Counted from the stretch's first letter, positions 41,565 through 49,592 are shown. The stretch: DNA of 52,618 bases from JAAYYY01 sp964602995 (GCA_964602995.1 CAZRTM010000013.1:1-52618); one strand, 5' to 3'. Translations and numbers: made by a program. Notes: a model not told the origin generated them from the letters alone.

Positions 41565-42020
41565 ATGGACACGAATGATCTTTCCCCTGATTCGGCCGCC
41601 AACGACAGTGGTACCCTGGCCTATGAAGTGGTGGAGCATTCTGCTGATTGGGCCATCCGTGCGCACGGGCGTGATTTTGCGGAGCTGTTGCTGAATGCGG
41701 CGCTGGGTATGACCAGTCTGCTGGTTACCGATATGGCGCAGGTGCCGTTAAGTGAAGAGCGGTATGTGGTCGTGGATGCCTTTGACCGCGAGAGCATGTT
41801 GGTGGAATGGCTGGGCGAACTGGCCTACCTTGCCGAAAGCGAGGGGCTGGTTTTCCCACAGATTGAGCTGCAAGAGGCCACGCCCGAGGAAGTGCGGGCC
41901 GTGTTGCGGGGCGGTCCGGCGCCACAGTTGCTCAAGCATATTAAGGCAGTAACCTACCATAATCTGGAGGTCGTGGAAACGGCGCAGGGGTTGGAAGCAA
42001 CGATTGTGTTTGATGTGTAA
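41565..42020 (+). CDS. Archease
   Basis: A 151-aa cofactor protein that speeds guanylation and turnover of the RNA ligase RtcB. It has AYEVVEHSADWAIRAHGRDFAELLLNAALGM, FDRESMLVEWLGELAYLAE and the C-terminal IKAVTYHNLEVVET-x-ATIVFDV. The acidic metal-binding residues (Asp in SADWAI and the final Asp) are present. The N-terminal ~18 residues are extra. It lies 27 nt before rtcB on the same strand, the usual pairing. The transcript is probably leaderless. Confidence 0.93.
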   Translation: MDTNDLSPDSAANDSGTLAYEVVEHSADWAIRAHGRDFAELLLNAALGMTSLLVTDMAQVPLSEERYVVVDAFDRESMLVEWLGELAYLAESEGLVFPQIELQEATPEEVRAVLRGGPAPQLLKHIKAVTYHNLEVVETAQGLEATIVFDV

Positions 42021-42047
42021 TGGTTAGGTGATTAAGGACAGTCCATA

Positions 42048-43499
42048 ATGGTCAAGCGTTCTGACTTTAAGCGAATTAGTGACTATGTATTCGAAGTGCC
42101 GCGCTCGTACCGCCATGATATGCGTGTTCCGGCTCGCCTATATGCCGACGATGTGTTGCTGGAAGAGGCGCTGGACGACAAGAGCCTGGAGCAACTGGTG
42201 AACACGGCGACGCTGCCTGGTGTGGCGTGTTGGGCGTTGGCCATGCCCGATATTCACCAGGGCTACGGCTTCCCGATTGGCGGCGTGGTTGCCACCGAGC
42301 TGCCCGACGGCGTCATTTCGCCCGGCGGTGTGGGTTACGACATTAACTGTGGTGTGCGATTATTGGGCACGCACCTTGATTATGAGGATGTCCAGCCCTA
42401 CCTGGATGACCTGGCGTCGGCGTTGCAGGAAAATTGCCCCAGTGGCCTGGGCCAGGGCGGTGAATTCCGGTTGAGCACTGCCGAGGTAGAGGATATTGCG
42501 CGGAAGGGGGCGCGCTGGGCGCTGGAAAAGGGGATGGCCACAGAAGCTGACCTGGAACGCACGGAGGAAAGTGGTCGCATCGGCGGTGCCGATCCATCCA
42601 AAGTGAGCGCGCGGGCCAAGGAACGAGGGCGTAACCAGATCGGTACGGTGGGATCGGGCAACCATTTCATTGAAGTGGACGTGGTGGAAGAGGTGTTCGA
42701 CGAAAAGGCGGCGGATCGCATGGGTCTGTCGCCCGGTCGCATCGTCGTACAGATCCACTGCGGGTCGCGCGGGTTCGGCCACCAGATATGTACCGACTAC
42801 GTGAAGCTTTTTCAAAAGAGTGTGCATAAGTATGGCATCACCTTGCCGGACCGTGAGCTGGTCTGCGCGCCGTTGAGCAGCCCAGAGGGGCAGGATTATC
42901 TGGCAGCGATGCGTGCGGCGGCTAACTTTGCCTTCTGTAACCGGCAGGTGTTGACGTACCTGATCCGCCGTGGTTTCCAGGACGTGCTCGCCGGGCAGGG
43001 TGTCAAGCCCTGGGTTTACCAGATTTACGACGTTGCGCACAATATAGCCAAGGTTGAGGAACATGAGGTAGACGGCCGCCGGATGGAGCTTTGTGTGCAC
43101 CGCAAGGGAGCCACACGCGCCTTTGGCCCCGGCCGGCCCGAGGTGCCCGGCGTCTACCGCGACATCGGCCAGCCGGTGCTGGTGCCGGGGTCGATGGGTA
43201 CGGCAAGCTGGGTGCTGGTGGGCACGGAAGGCTCCATGGCACAGACGTTCGGTTCCTCCTGCCACGGTGCGGGCCGCACCATGAGCCGCCGCCAGGCCAA
43301 GCGCGAGGTGCGCGGCCAGGAGTTGCGCGGCGAACTGGAAGCGTCTGGCGTGCGCGTGCGTGCTGGCAGTATGTCGGGCCTGGCTGAAGAAGCGCCAATT
43401 GCCTATAAAGATGTGGACCGCGTCATTGAGGTGGTCCATAATGCCGGCATCGCCCGCAAGGTCGCGCGGATTGTGCCGGCCGCGGTGGTGAAGGGATGA
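42048..43499 (+). CDS. rtcB: RNA-splicing ligase RtcB
   Basis: A 483-aa GTP- and Mn-dependent ligase that joins RNA 2',3'-cyclic-phosphate or 3'-phosphate ends to 5'-OH ends. It has MPDIHQGYGFPIGGV, the metal site with D98 and C101 in GGVGYDINCGVR, GSGNHFIEVD, the HCGSRGFGHQ histidine, and H406 in SSCHGAGRTMSRRQA, the residue that takes GMP. Length is normal. AAGGA precedes the ATG. The operon with archease indicates active RNA repair or tRNA splicing. The stop codon is at the edge of a repeat and gap region. Confidence 0.97.
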   Translation: MVKRSDFKRISDYVFEVPRSYRHDMRVPARLYADDVLLEEALDDKSLEQLVNTATLPGVACWALAMPDIHQGYGFPIGGVVATELPDGVISPGGVGYDINCGVRLLGTHLDYEDVQPYLDDLASALQENCPSGLGQGGEFRLSTAEVEDIARKGARWALEKGMATEADLERTEESGRIGGADPSKVSARAKERGRNQIGTVGSGNHFIEVDVVEEVFDEKAADRMGLSPGRIVVQIHCGSRGFGHQICTDYVKLFQKSVHKYGITLPDRELVCAPLSSPEGQDYLAAMRAAANFAFCNRQVLTYLIRRGFQDVLAGQGVKPWVYQIYDVAHNIAKVEEHEVDGRRMELCVHRKGATRAFGPGRPEVPGVYRDIGQPVLVPGSMGTASWVLVGTEGSMAQTFGSSCHGAGRTMSRRQAKREVRGQELRGELEASGVRVRAGSMSGLAEEAPIAYKDVDRVIEVVHNAGIARKVARIVPAAVVKG

Positions 43500-43672
43500 T
43501 GGTGGACGGTAAACCGTGCANNNNNNNNNNNNNNNNNNNNNNNNNNNNNNNNNNNNNNNNNNNNNNNNNNNNNNNNNNNNNNNNNNNNNNNNNNNNNNNN
43601 NNNNNNNNNNNNNNNNNNNNTGATAACTGACAACTGCCAACTGTATACTGATCACCGACCAAACCGGGAGGG
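43497..43672. repeat. Repeat-containing spacer with a 100-N gap (element E)
   Basis: Follows the rtcB stop. The left side is 21 nt, then the gap at 43521-43620. The right side shows AACTGAC, AACTGCC, AACTGTA and TACTGAT, a third heptamer family. The ribosome-binding site GGAGGG of the ComEA-like gene follows. Confidence 0.6.
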
Positions 43673-43677
43673 TTACA

Positions 43678-44328
43678 ATGAAGAAGCAGGTTGGTGTAGG
43701 CTGGACGCTAGTGGGGGCGCTGATGGGAGCTGTGTTTGCTATTGCCGCGGCGACGATGTTGCAGCGTACGCGGCCGCAACCGGTGACGATTGAGCCGCCA
43801 GCGCCCACGGCGACGCCATCGCCTACTCCAACGCCTGAGCCAACACCGACCCTGACGCCATTGCGCGTTTACGTCAGTGGAGCCGTGCAGTTCCCTGACG
43901 TTTACGTGTTACCGCCGAACAGCATTGCCGCCGATGCGGTGCAGGCAGCCGGCGACTTCGCCCCTGATGCCGCCTCACAGCTCATCAATCTGGCCCAACC
44001 TCTGAGCGACGGCATGCACCTCTACATTCCGACGCTGGAGGAGGTACAGAATGGCGAACAACCTGTCCTGGTCAGCCCTTCCCAATTGGCCCCCGGCAAT
44101 TCTGTTGCTTCCAGCGACGAGCCAGCTTCCACAGGCCCTGTCAACATCAACACCGCCGGCCTGGAGCAGCTAGACACCCTCCCCGGCGTTGGCCCCGTCA
44201 CGGCCCAAAACATCATCGACCACCGCACCACCCACGGGCCTTTCGCCACCATCGAGGCTATCATGGACGTACCGGGTATTGGACCGGGCAAGTTTGAACA
44301 GATGAAGGAGTTGATTACGGTTGAGTAG
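43678..44328 (+). CDS. comEA: ComEA-like SLBB and helix-hairpin-helix DNA-binding protein
   Basis: A 216-aa membrane-anchored protein. One N-terminal helix (~8-28) is followed by a Thr/Pro linker, an SLBB domain (~62-125; LRVYVSGAVQFPDVYVLPPNS, DGMHLYIPT) and two helix-hairpin-helix motifs at the end (VNINTAGLEQLDTLPGVGPVTAQNII; FATIEAIMDVPGIGPGKFEQM). This is the ComEA layout: it binds incoming DNA outside the membrane during natural transformation. No other competence gene is near. GGAGGG precedes the ATG. The stop codon is part of a heptamer repeat. Confidence 0.88.
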   Translation: MKKQVGVGWTLVGALMGAVFAIAAATMLQRTRPQPVTIEPPAPTATPSPTPTPEPTPTLTPLRVYVSGAVQFPDVYVLPPNSIAADAVQAAGDFAPDAASQLINLAQPLSDGMHLYIPTLEEVQNGEQPVLVSPSQLAPGNSVASSDEPASTGPVNINTAGLEQLDTLPGVGPVTAQNIIDHRTTHGPFATIEAIMDVPGIGPGKFEQMKELITVE

Positions 44329-44547
44329 AGATTGGAGATTGGAGATTAGAGATTTTTGCCGCAGATGAACGCGGATGAACGCAGATGGTTGTTATTGGTT
44401 TGTCGTGGGCGCTTTAGCGCTTTTCGCGGAAGAGCACTGAAGTCCCTATTACGAACCACAAATTATCTGCGTTCATCTGCGTTCCCCGCACCAGGGCATC
44501 TGCGGCAAAAGCCAATCTCCAATCTCTAATCCTCCAATCTCCATTCT
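44326..44547. repeat. Heptamer-array inverted-repeat element C
   Basis: Lies between the co-directional ComEA-like and GT9 genes. The left arm is TAGAGATTGGAGATTGG, where TAG is the comEA stop, then TTTTTGCCGCAGATGAACGC. The right arm is the inverted ATCTGCGTTCATCTGCG, a GGGG/CCCC insert as in element A, GGCAAAAGCC and inverted heptamers up to the GT9 start. The centre holds a GGGCGCTTTAGCGC palindrome. Confidence 0.85.
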
Positions 44548-45693
44548 ATGAAAGATAACGCACTCATTTCCACCGCCGCCCGCCTTGCCAGCATCCCATT
44601 TCACCTTTTTGGGCGGCAGCAGGGGGCTTTGCCGCCGCAGAAGGCGCTGATTTTGCAGCCTTGCTGTCTGAGCCGGGTGATGTTGACGACGCCGTTGCTG
44701 TCGGCGTTGAGTGAGGCTTACCCCAATGCGCAGTTTGACTGGGCGGTGCATGAGTCGGCGCGGCCGGCGGTGGTCAGCAATCCGCGGGTAACGGAGCTGG
44801 TGGATAGCGGGCGCGTGGGGTTGCCAGACTGTACCTGGGGCGAGATGCGGGAGTTTGCCCGGCGCATGGAGGAGCGGGGGTACGACACCTGCTTCATTCC
44901 GAACGAATCGAGCCTGCTGGCGCTGGTGGCCTGGATGGCCAAAATCCCGCAGCGCATCGGGTTAAGCGGGGGCGGGCGCGGCTTTTCGCACACGCTGGCG
45001 GTGCGGCCCGCGCCCGAGCTGCAGAACAGGGGCGCCATTGCTCTCAGCCTGGCGCAGGCGCTGGGCGCGGAAGCTGTAGGACAGACGGAGTTCTATCCCC
45101 GCGACAGTGACCGTGCTCGTGTGACGGAACTGCTGGTGGAAGAGTTGGAGTGGCTGGGCGATACGCCGCTGGTGGTGATGCACCCGGGCGGCGGTGACAG
45201 TCCTCTAGGCCCCAACCCAGAGAAGCGATGGCCGGAAGAGCGGTTTGCGCTGCTGGGCAACCATCTGCTGCGCAAGCACCGTGCCCGGCTGCTGCTGGTG
45301 GGCCGCGACGCCGACAATAGCATCATGCAGACGATCGCCGGTTTCATCTCAGCGCCCGTCGCCAACCTGGCCGGCCGGTTGTCCCTGGGCGAGTTGGGTG
45401 CTCTGTGCGAGATGGCCGACCTCTACGTCGGTAATGACACGGGTCCCACGCACGTTGCCGCCGCGGTAGGGTGCCCAACGCTGGCCATCTTCGGCCCCAC
45501 GGACCCTGCCCGTAGCGCTCCCTATGCTGTGAAGGGTCGTGTGATCACCCTGAGCTATGAAGGCGCAGAACCATTCTCCTGGGACGTGGCCCTGCCTCCA
45601 GAAGAAGCAATGGCCGCCGCCGACCTCCTGCTGCAAAAGGAACCGGGCGCTGGTGAGGAGGGCGAAGGCGCTGCGGAAGAAGTAGGATTGTAA
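44548..45693 (+). CDS. Glycosyltransferase family 9 (heptosyltransferase-like)
   Basis: A 381-aa GT-B glycosyltransferase of family 9. It has an N-terminal LILQPCCLSRVMLTTPLLSALSEAYP and the C-terminal donor site VMHPGGGDSPLGPNPEKRWP and YVGNDTGPTHVAAAVGCPTLAIFGPTDP. Family 9 includes LPS heptosyltransferases, but in Chloroflexota the sugar and acceptor are unknown; a surface polysaccharide is likely. The tail is acidic and low-complexity. No ribosome-binding site is clear, because the repeat arm runs up to the ATG. Confidence 0.9.
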   Translation: MKDNALISTAARLASIPFHLFGRQQGALPPQKALILQPCCLSRVMLTTPLLSALSEAYPNAQFDWAVHESARPAVVSNPRVTELVDSGRVGLPDCTWGEMREFARRMEERGYDTCFIPNESSLLALVAWMAKIPQRIGLSGGGRGFSHTLAVRPAPELQNRGAIALSLAQALGAEAVGQTEFYPRDSDRARVTELLVEELEWLGDTPLVVMHPGGGDSPLGPNPEKRWPEERFALLGNHLLRKHRARLLLVGRDADNSIMQTIAGFISAPVANLAGRLSLGELGALCEMADLYVGNDTGPTHVAAAVGCPTLAIFGPTDPARSAPYAVKGRVITLSYEGAEPFSWDVALPPEEAMAAADLLLQKEPGAGEEGEGAAEEVGL

Positions 45694-45773
45694 TTCACGG
45701 CAGATGCAGGGCGCCTATCCTGACCTCCAGCGCAGCACCCACACCACCCACTTTGTTTCTTATACAACTTCTA

Positions 45774-45802
45774 TTGACAGTTCAGTGAACCTCTGGTAGA
45801 CT
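45774..45802 (+). promoter_or_regulatory. tRNA-Asp promoter
   Basis: Consensus TTGACA at 45774-45779, 17 nt and TAGACT at 45797-45802, about 16 nt before the tRNA. Confidence 0.85.
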
Positions 45803-45818
45803 ACGACTCGCTTCACAA

Positions 45819-45891
45819 GGGGGCGTGGTGTAGTGGTTAACACGCTGGCCTGTCAAGCCAGAGATCGCGGGTTCGAACCCCGTCGCTCCCG
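45819..45891 (+). tRNA. tRNA-Asp(GTC)
   Basis: 73 nt. The acceptor stem GGGGGCG pairs with CGCTCCC, followed by discriminator G. The anticodon stem CTGGC/GCCAG holds the loop CTGTCAA with anticodon GTC. The T arm is GCGGGTTCGAACCCCGT. CCA is not encoded. Its 3' part and terminator recur, degraded, at 46816-46874. Confidence 0.96.
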
Positions 45892-45901
45892 TCCGAAAGC
45901 A

Positions 45902-45937
45902 AGACCTCTCGATGTTGTCGAGGGGTCTTTTTGTTTT
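45902..45937 (+). terminator. Terminator of tRNA-Asp
   Basis: AGACCTCTCGA pairs with TCGAGGGGTCT (one G-U pair) around a 5-nt loop, followed by TTTTTGTTTT. Confidence 0.93.
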
Positions 45938-46070
45938 ATAAGGTGCTGGTGAGGATATATCATGGGGGTGACCAGAGCAGCCTTCCCTGACACTGACGAC
46001 CCGTGAAATGTAACTATATGGTACAATTGGAGTAACAATAGCTTCAGTATCTACGAACCAGAAGGACGAT

Positions 46071-46298
46071 ATGACTTACCAAGAGTTAGTGAAGACAATT
46101 CAAACGCTGCCGCTCGAAGAACGTCTGTCCCTGCTGGAAGTTCTAACGTCGTCACTACGGGCTGATTTTCCTGGGAGGGGCGTGCGGCCAGCATCGCTGG
46201 CTGAGGTACGCGGAATGCTCAACGTAGAGGGACCGGCTCCCACTGATGAGGAGATCGAAAACGGGTATACGGATTATTTGATTGAGAAGTATGCTTAA
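46071..46298 (+). CDS. Antitoxin-like protein of a PIN toxin-antitoxin pair
   Basis: A 75-aa protein. The N-terminal helix MTYQELVKTIQTLPLEERLSLLEVLTSSLR is typical of short addiction-module antitoxins. The C-terminal half is acidic and probably wraps the toxin. AAGGA lies 6 nt before the ATG. Its stop overlaps the PIN gene start by one base (TAATG), the usual antitoxin-first coupling. A TACAAT at 46022-46027 could be the -10 box, with no clear -35. Assignment rests mainly on context and helix pattern. Confidence 0.75.
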   Translation: MTYQELVKTIQTLPLEERLSLLEVLTSSLRADFPGRGVRPASLAEVRGMLNVEGPAPTDEEIENGYTDYLIEKYA

Positions 46299-46735
46299 TG
46301 CGCATTCTGATCGACACGAATGTGATTCTTGATATCTTCCTCGACCGGGAGCCGTTTGTCAACGATGCGGGGCTCATTTGGAAAGCACATGAAGAAGAGC
46401 GATTGACCGCATATGTATCAGCTATCACGCCGGTCAATCTGTTTTACATTGCGCGTAAGCTGCAGGGACGCGAGATAGCAGCACAAGCAGTTCACAAGTT
46501 AATAGGAACACTTCCTGTGACGATGGTAAACCAGAGTATCTTGGAGTCCGCGCTGGTGTTAGGATTTAAGGACTTTGAGGATGCTGTTCAGCATGCGAGC
46601 GCAGAGGCCCACGGACTAGATGCGATTATAACCCGGAATATCGAGGATTTTGCCAAAGCACGGTTAGAAGTGTTGGCGTCAGACGATTTCATTAAGAAGT
46701 ATCACGAGATTTTTGAGAACCTAGTCCTTGATTGA
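46298..46735 (+). CDS. PIN-domain toxin (VapC-like)
   Basis: A 145-aa PIN ribonuclease. The acidic active-site residues are in order: Asp6 in RILIDTNVILD, Glu in the ITPVNLFYI region (weak), Asp in FKDFEDAVQHASA and Asp in ITRNIEDF. Such toxins cut tRNA, rRNA or mRNA. It is coupled to the antitoxin gene. The pair lies between tRNA-Asp and a degraded copy of the tRNA 3' end, which suggests it arrived by insertion. Base composition is more AT-rich than the core genes. Confidence 0.88.
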   Translation: MRILIDTNVILDIFLDREPFVNDAGLIWKAHEEERLTAYVSAITPVNLFYIARKLQGREIAAQAVHKLIGTLPVTMVNQSILESALVLGFKDFEDAVQHASAEAHGLDAIITRNIEDFAKARLEVLASDDFIKKYHEIFENLVLD

Positions 46736-46815
46736 GGGGTGGAGAGCCGAAACGGACTGATATTATGTGCGCGGGCAAGAGTACTAGAATTGATATTTTG
46801 CGCGTGTATGCGCGA

Positions 46816-46874
46816 CTCCCGTCGTTCCAGCCTTAAGTAAGACCTTTCGATATTGTCGAGGGTCTTTTTGTTTT
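46816..46874 (+). repeat. Degraded duplicate of the tRNA-Asp 3' end and terminator
   Basis: Aligns with 45877-45937 across CCCGTCG, AAGACCT-TCGAT-TTGTCGA and GGGTCTTTTTGTTTT, with about four-fifths of positions the same. It includes the last ~15 nt of the tRNA and the terminator hairpin (46840-46865). The tRNA copy and this copy bound the PIN toxin-antitoxin pair, like att sites. It can also serve as that operon's terminator. Confidence 0.7.
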
Positions 46875-46965
46875 CTACTGTCTTGTGATATACAACCGTC
46901 TCCGAGTTGAATCGGAATGAACTCACAGTAACTGCATTCTTGGATAAACGATTTACCCTCGGCAT

Positions 46966-48099
46966 ATGAATGAGCTGAGCGTTGTCCTCAAAACACACGC
47001 TTTTCTTCGGTCCCAACAGCTCGGTAATCAGCGCGTTGTACGGCTCTTTACTGATGCCCATCCAACTCTTTCCTTCTACTCTGAGCTTACGCCCTTCCAG
47101 CGTTTCATACTCGATCTCGGTGATTTTGTCATGCATCCGGATCTTGTTGGCCAACTAGACGATGGAGAGACACTCTTTGCGGTGGAGGCAAAAGGGGAAT
47201 CAGATCTCATCAAAGGGTTAGCACAGGCAGAGATTTATCAGCAGGGATTCCATTACAGCTTTCTTGCAGCGGATGCAAGCGTACTAGGTGACAGCATCAT
47301 CAGCTTTGCGCAACAAAAGAATGTAGGGCTACTCGCAGTCAGCGATACTGTTAAGATAGCTCACTTTCCCCATGCATTAATGCCACTACGAGGACCTTAC
47401 CGATATATCGAGCGGCAGATGGAGAGTGTCATCCAGGTCTCATCTGCCCAGACCTACACTTACAATGTTCCTACACATTATCTTACCTGGGCCATCGCAC
47501 TTAAATCGCGAGTCCAGTATATGATCGAGTAACTACCAAGGTTGATCGGTGAATATCCAATGCCGAAGGACTGGAAGGCGGCGCTCCAAGGCGCACAGAA
47601 ACTTGGGTTGGTGCGTATACAGGGCGGGATTGTGCAACTAACTCCTGTGGGAGAGGCAGCGAAGCAGATTCTGCCAGATAATTTGCGTGCTTGGGCCGAA
47701 GTACATCAGCGAGTAGGTACAAAGAGTGGGAAAAAGACGCTTGCTCAATACTACCCTCGTGAAGCGGCGCTTCTGAGACTGCTTTTGCTGGAAGACAAAA
47801 TAGTACGCCTAATCATCGAAGGTTTGGAGAAATCCCCAGATCATACAGCTACCTTTGCAGGACTTGCCCTGGCTTGTGACCAGCTTGATCATGCTCTAGC
47901 TCCCATTTTCTTTTTACTTCCCGAGGCTGTGGCAGAACTACAGGACAACCGGGGTAGAATTCAATGGGAGAAGGCAGAGGAGAAGCATTACCGCTCTCGC
48001 TCCTACTATCAGTTCAAAAGCATTCTCAAGCACGCGGGTATTTTAAAGCCAACGTCGCTTGGTGCAGATTCCTCCAACATCTGGGCCCTGATGGTGTAG
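46966..48099 (+). pseudogene. PD-(D/E)XK nuclease-like gene split by one in-frame stop
   Basis: Two ORFs in the same frame, 46966-47532 (188 aa) and 47542-48099 (185 aa), are separated only by a TAA at 47530-47532. Read through, they make ~377 aa. The first half has a nuclease-like core: HPDLVGQ then, after a turn, LFAVEAKGESDLIKGLAQAEIYQ, matching PD-(D/E)XK. The second half starts with a winged-helix-like segment (ALQGAQKLGLVRIQGGIVQLTPVGEAAKQIL) and ends in a helical RSRSYYQFKSILKHAGIL. I infer a defence-type nuclease disrupted by a nonsense mutation; two separate proteins or a sequence error remain possible. No ribosome-binding site is seen for either half. Confidence 0.6.
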
Positions 48100-48170
48100 C
48101 GGGCCGCGGATTTCAAATGCCTTCTAGTCCTGATTGGACTTAACTACTGTCAATGATAGGGTCCAACAGC

Positions 48171-48275
48171 ATGTCTTCAGAATTGCCAGACTATGAACAG
48201 GATGTGACCGCCGCGATTGTGTTGAAGGAGATAGAGTTCGAAGAACGCCGGGAGACACTTTTCGCAGAGAGCTGA
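48171..48275 (+). other. Possible 34-aa ORF in a gene-poor spacer (48100-48830)
   Basis: ATG at 48171 opens an acidic 34-residue frame (MSSELPDYEQDVTAAIVLKE...). It could be the remains of an antitoxin or regulator, but has no ribosome-binding site. The rest of this 730-nt spacer holds one 93-bp repeat copy and, near its end, a TATAAT (48784-48789) that probably serves the DUF433 gene. Confidence 0.2.
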
Positions 48276-48487
48276 AATGAATTGGCAAGGTTTGCCGAGG
48301 AGGCTTGCTGAACACCGGGCGGAAAAGTTGTGTGGTTTTGGATTGGTTCGCATGATGTTTATGGAATATTGCTTAGGTGGTTGTAGGCTTAATGCTTCGC
48401 TAGTGAGGAGCCAAAGGGTATAACAGTAAGCTATATCTACTCTCACGCCCGGCTCCGGAAAGCTAGCTGGGTACCTTAATTTGACTT

Positions 48488-48579
48488 CCCCCTCGAACAC
48501 CCCACAAAATATGGTATCGTTTACCCTGGCGTATCCACCTCACGGCTCTGACGGTCGGCACGGTTGAGAATACGGCAGC
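48488..48579. repeat. 93-bp direct repeat, copy 1
   Basis: Matches 49593-49685 in about 92% of positions with one indel. It begins CCCCCTCGAACAC, has ATGGTATCGTTTACCCTGG in the middle and ends TTGAGAATACGGCAGC. The two copies, 1.1 kb apart in the same orientation, enclose the DUF433/DUF5615 pair. Confidence 0.92.
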
Positions 48580-48830
48580 CACCAGATGAGAGGCTGCGGC
48601 TCTTTAGGCAGTTTGAACAGTGGCTCGAGAGTTATGGAGAAGTAGTCAATATGCATCCGGCTGGTCCTCAATTTATCGTTCCTCCAAAGCGGTTTTAGGT
48701 TTGTGTACGTAGAACCTGCCTGGAAAATCTTCCCGGTTTGAACATAGGTCGGGACCACAGCCTGCTGTCAGCACCTATTATGTTATAATCAATTCTTGTA
48801 GGCTTTGTTTGTTTAATCGAGGGATGATAA

Positions 48831-49106
48831 ATGACAAACCCGAATACGTTGGAGAGGATGATTATCTCGACATCCGAGCTTCATCATGGTCGTCCTGTTA
48901 TAGCTGGAACTGGAGTAGCAGTCCGCACAGTCGTCGGGCACTACAAACTTGGTCTGACTCCTGAGGAAATCGCCGACGAAATGTCCTTAGAGCTGGCAGG
49001 CGTATATGCGGCTCTCACTTATTACCATCTCAATCGTGAAGAAATTGAGGCCGATATCATGGCCAATTTGGAAGAGGTTCTAAAGAAAGAAGTCCGGCTT
49101 GACTGA
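48831..49106 (+). CDS. DUF433 antitoxin
   Basis: A 91-aa protein. The DUF433 helix-turn-helix core, GRPVIAGTGVAVRTVVGHYKLGLTPEEIADE, is complete and followed by LAGVYAALTYYHLNREEIEADI. DUF433 proteins are predicted antitoxins, usually paired with DUF5615 PIN-like toxins, as here. GAGGGA lies 6 nt before the ATG. TATAAT at 48784-48789 is a likely -10. The stop overlaps the toxin gene by 8 nt. Confidence 0.9.
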   Translation: MTNPNTLERMIISTSELHHGRPVIAGTGVAVRTVVGHYKLGLTPEEIADEMSLELAGVYAALTYYHLNREEIEADIMANLEEVLKKEVRLD

Positions 49107-49458
49107 TCCAATACGACTTTATCTCGATGAAGATACGCTCAGTCGTTCTTTGATAAATGCCCTCCGCGCCCGTAATGTTGATATTATTAGCGCTCATGAA
49201 GCTGGACTTGTCAGCGTTGCCGATGAAAAGCACCTCGCTTACGCATCGGACATGGAGCGCACAGTTCTTACATTTAATACCAGGGACTTTGTCCGGCTTC
49301 ATACAGTATGGCTTCGTGAAGGACGCCAGCATGCAGGTATCATAGTCTCAGATCAAGTTCATGTTGGCCAAATTGTACGTCGGTTGCTCAAACTCTTGGA
49401 TGATCGCTCCGCCCAGGAGATGGAGAACTGGCTGGAGTTTCTGAGTAACTGGAAGTAA
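49099..49458 (+). CDS. DUF5615 PIN-like toxin
   Basis: A 119-aa protein of the DUF5615 PIN-like family. It shows RLYLDEDTLSRSLINALRARNVDIISAHEAGL, TVLTFNTRDFVRLH and HAGIIVSDQ, which hold the acidic residues expected of the PIN fold. The start is probably TTG at 49099, overlapping the antitoxin stop. It is predicted to be an RNase controlled by the DUF433 partner. The pair sits between two 93-bp direct repeats. Confidence 0.87.
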   Translation: MTDPIRLYLDEDTLSRSLINALRARNVDIISAHEAGLVSVADEKHLAYASDMERTVLTFNTRDFVRLHTVWLREGRQHAGIIVSDQVHVGQIVRRLLKLLDDRSAQEMENWLEFLSNWK

Positions 49459-49592
49459 TGTAGTTAGGACATCGAAAGTATTGCTCTGCAATACTGCTTG
49501 GTAAGAGGAAGAGTGTGCTTATCCACCTCCCTTACTGCTGCAAACGTCTGCTACGCGCCTCCCCACGCCACCGCTTCTAAACTCTCTTGAAT

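Noticed and set aside
42360..43808. 482-aa minus-strand ORF over rtcB
   Set aside because: It is a shadow of the rtcB frame and runs through the N gap, so its length is artificial.
46702..47154. 150-aa minus-strand ORF
   Set aside because: It overlaps the PIN toxin end and the nuclease-like gene, has no recognisable motif or ribosome-binding site, and crosses the tRNA-like repeat.
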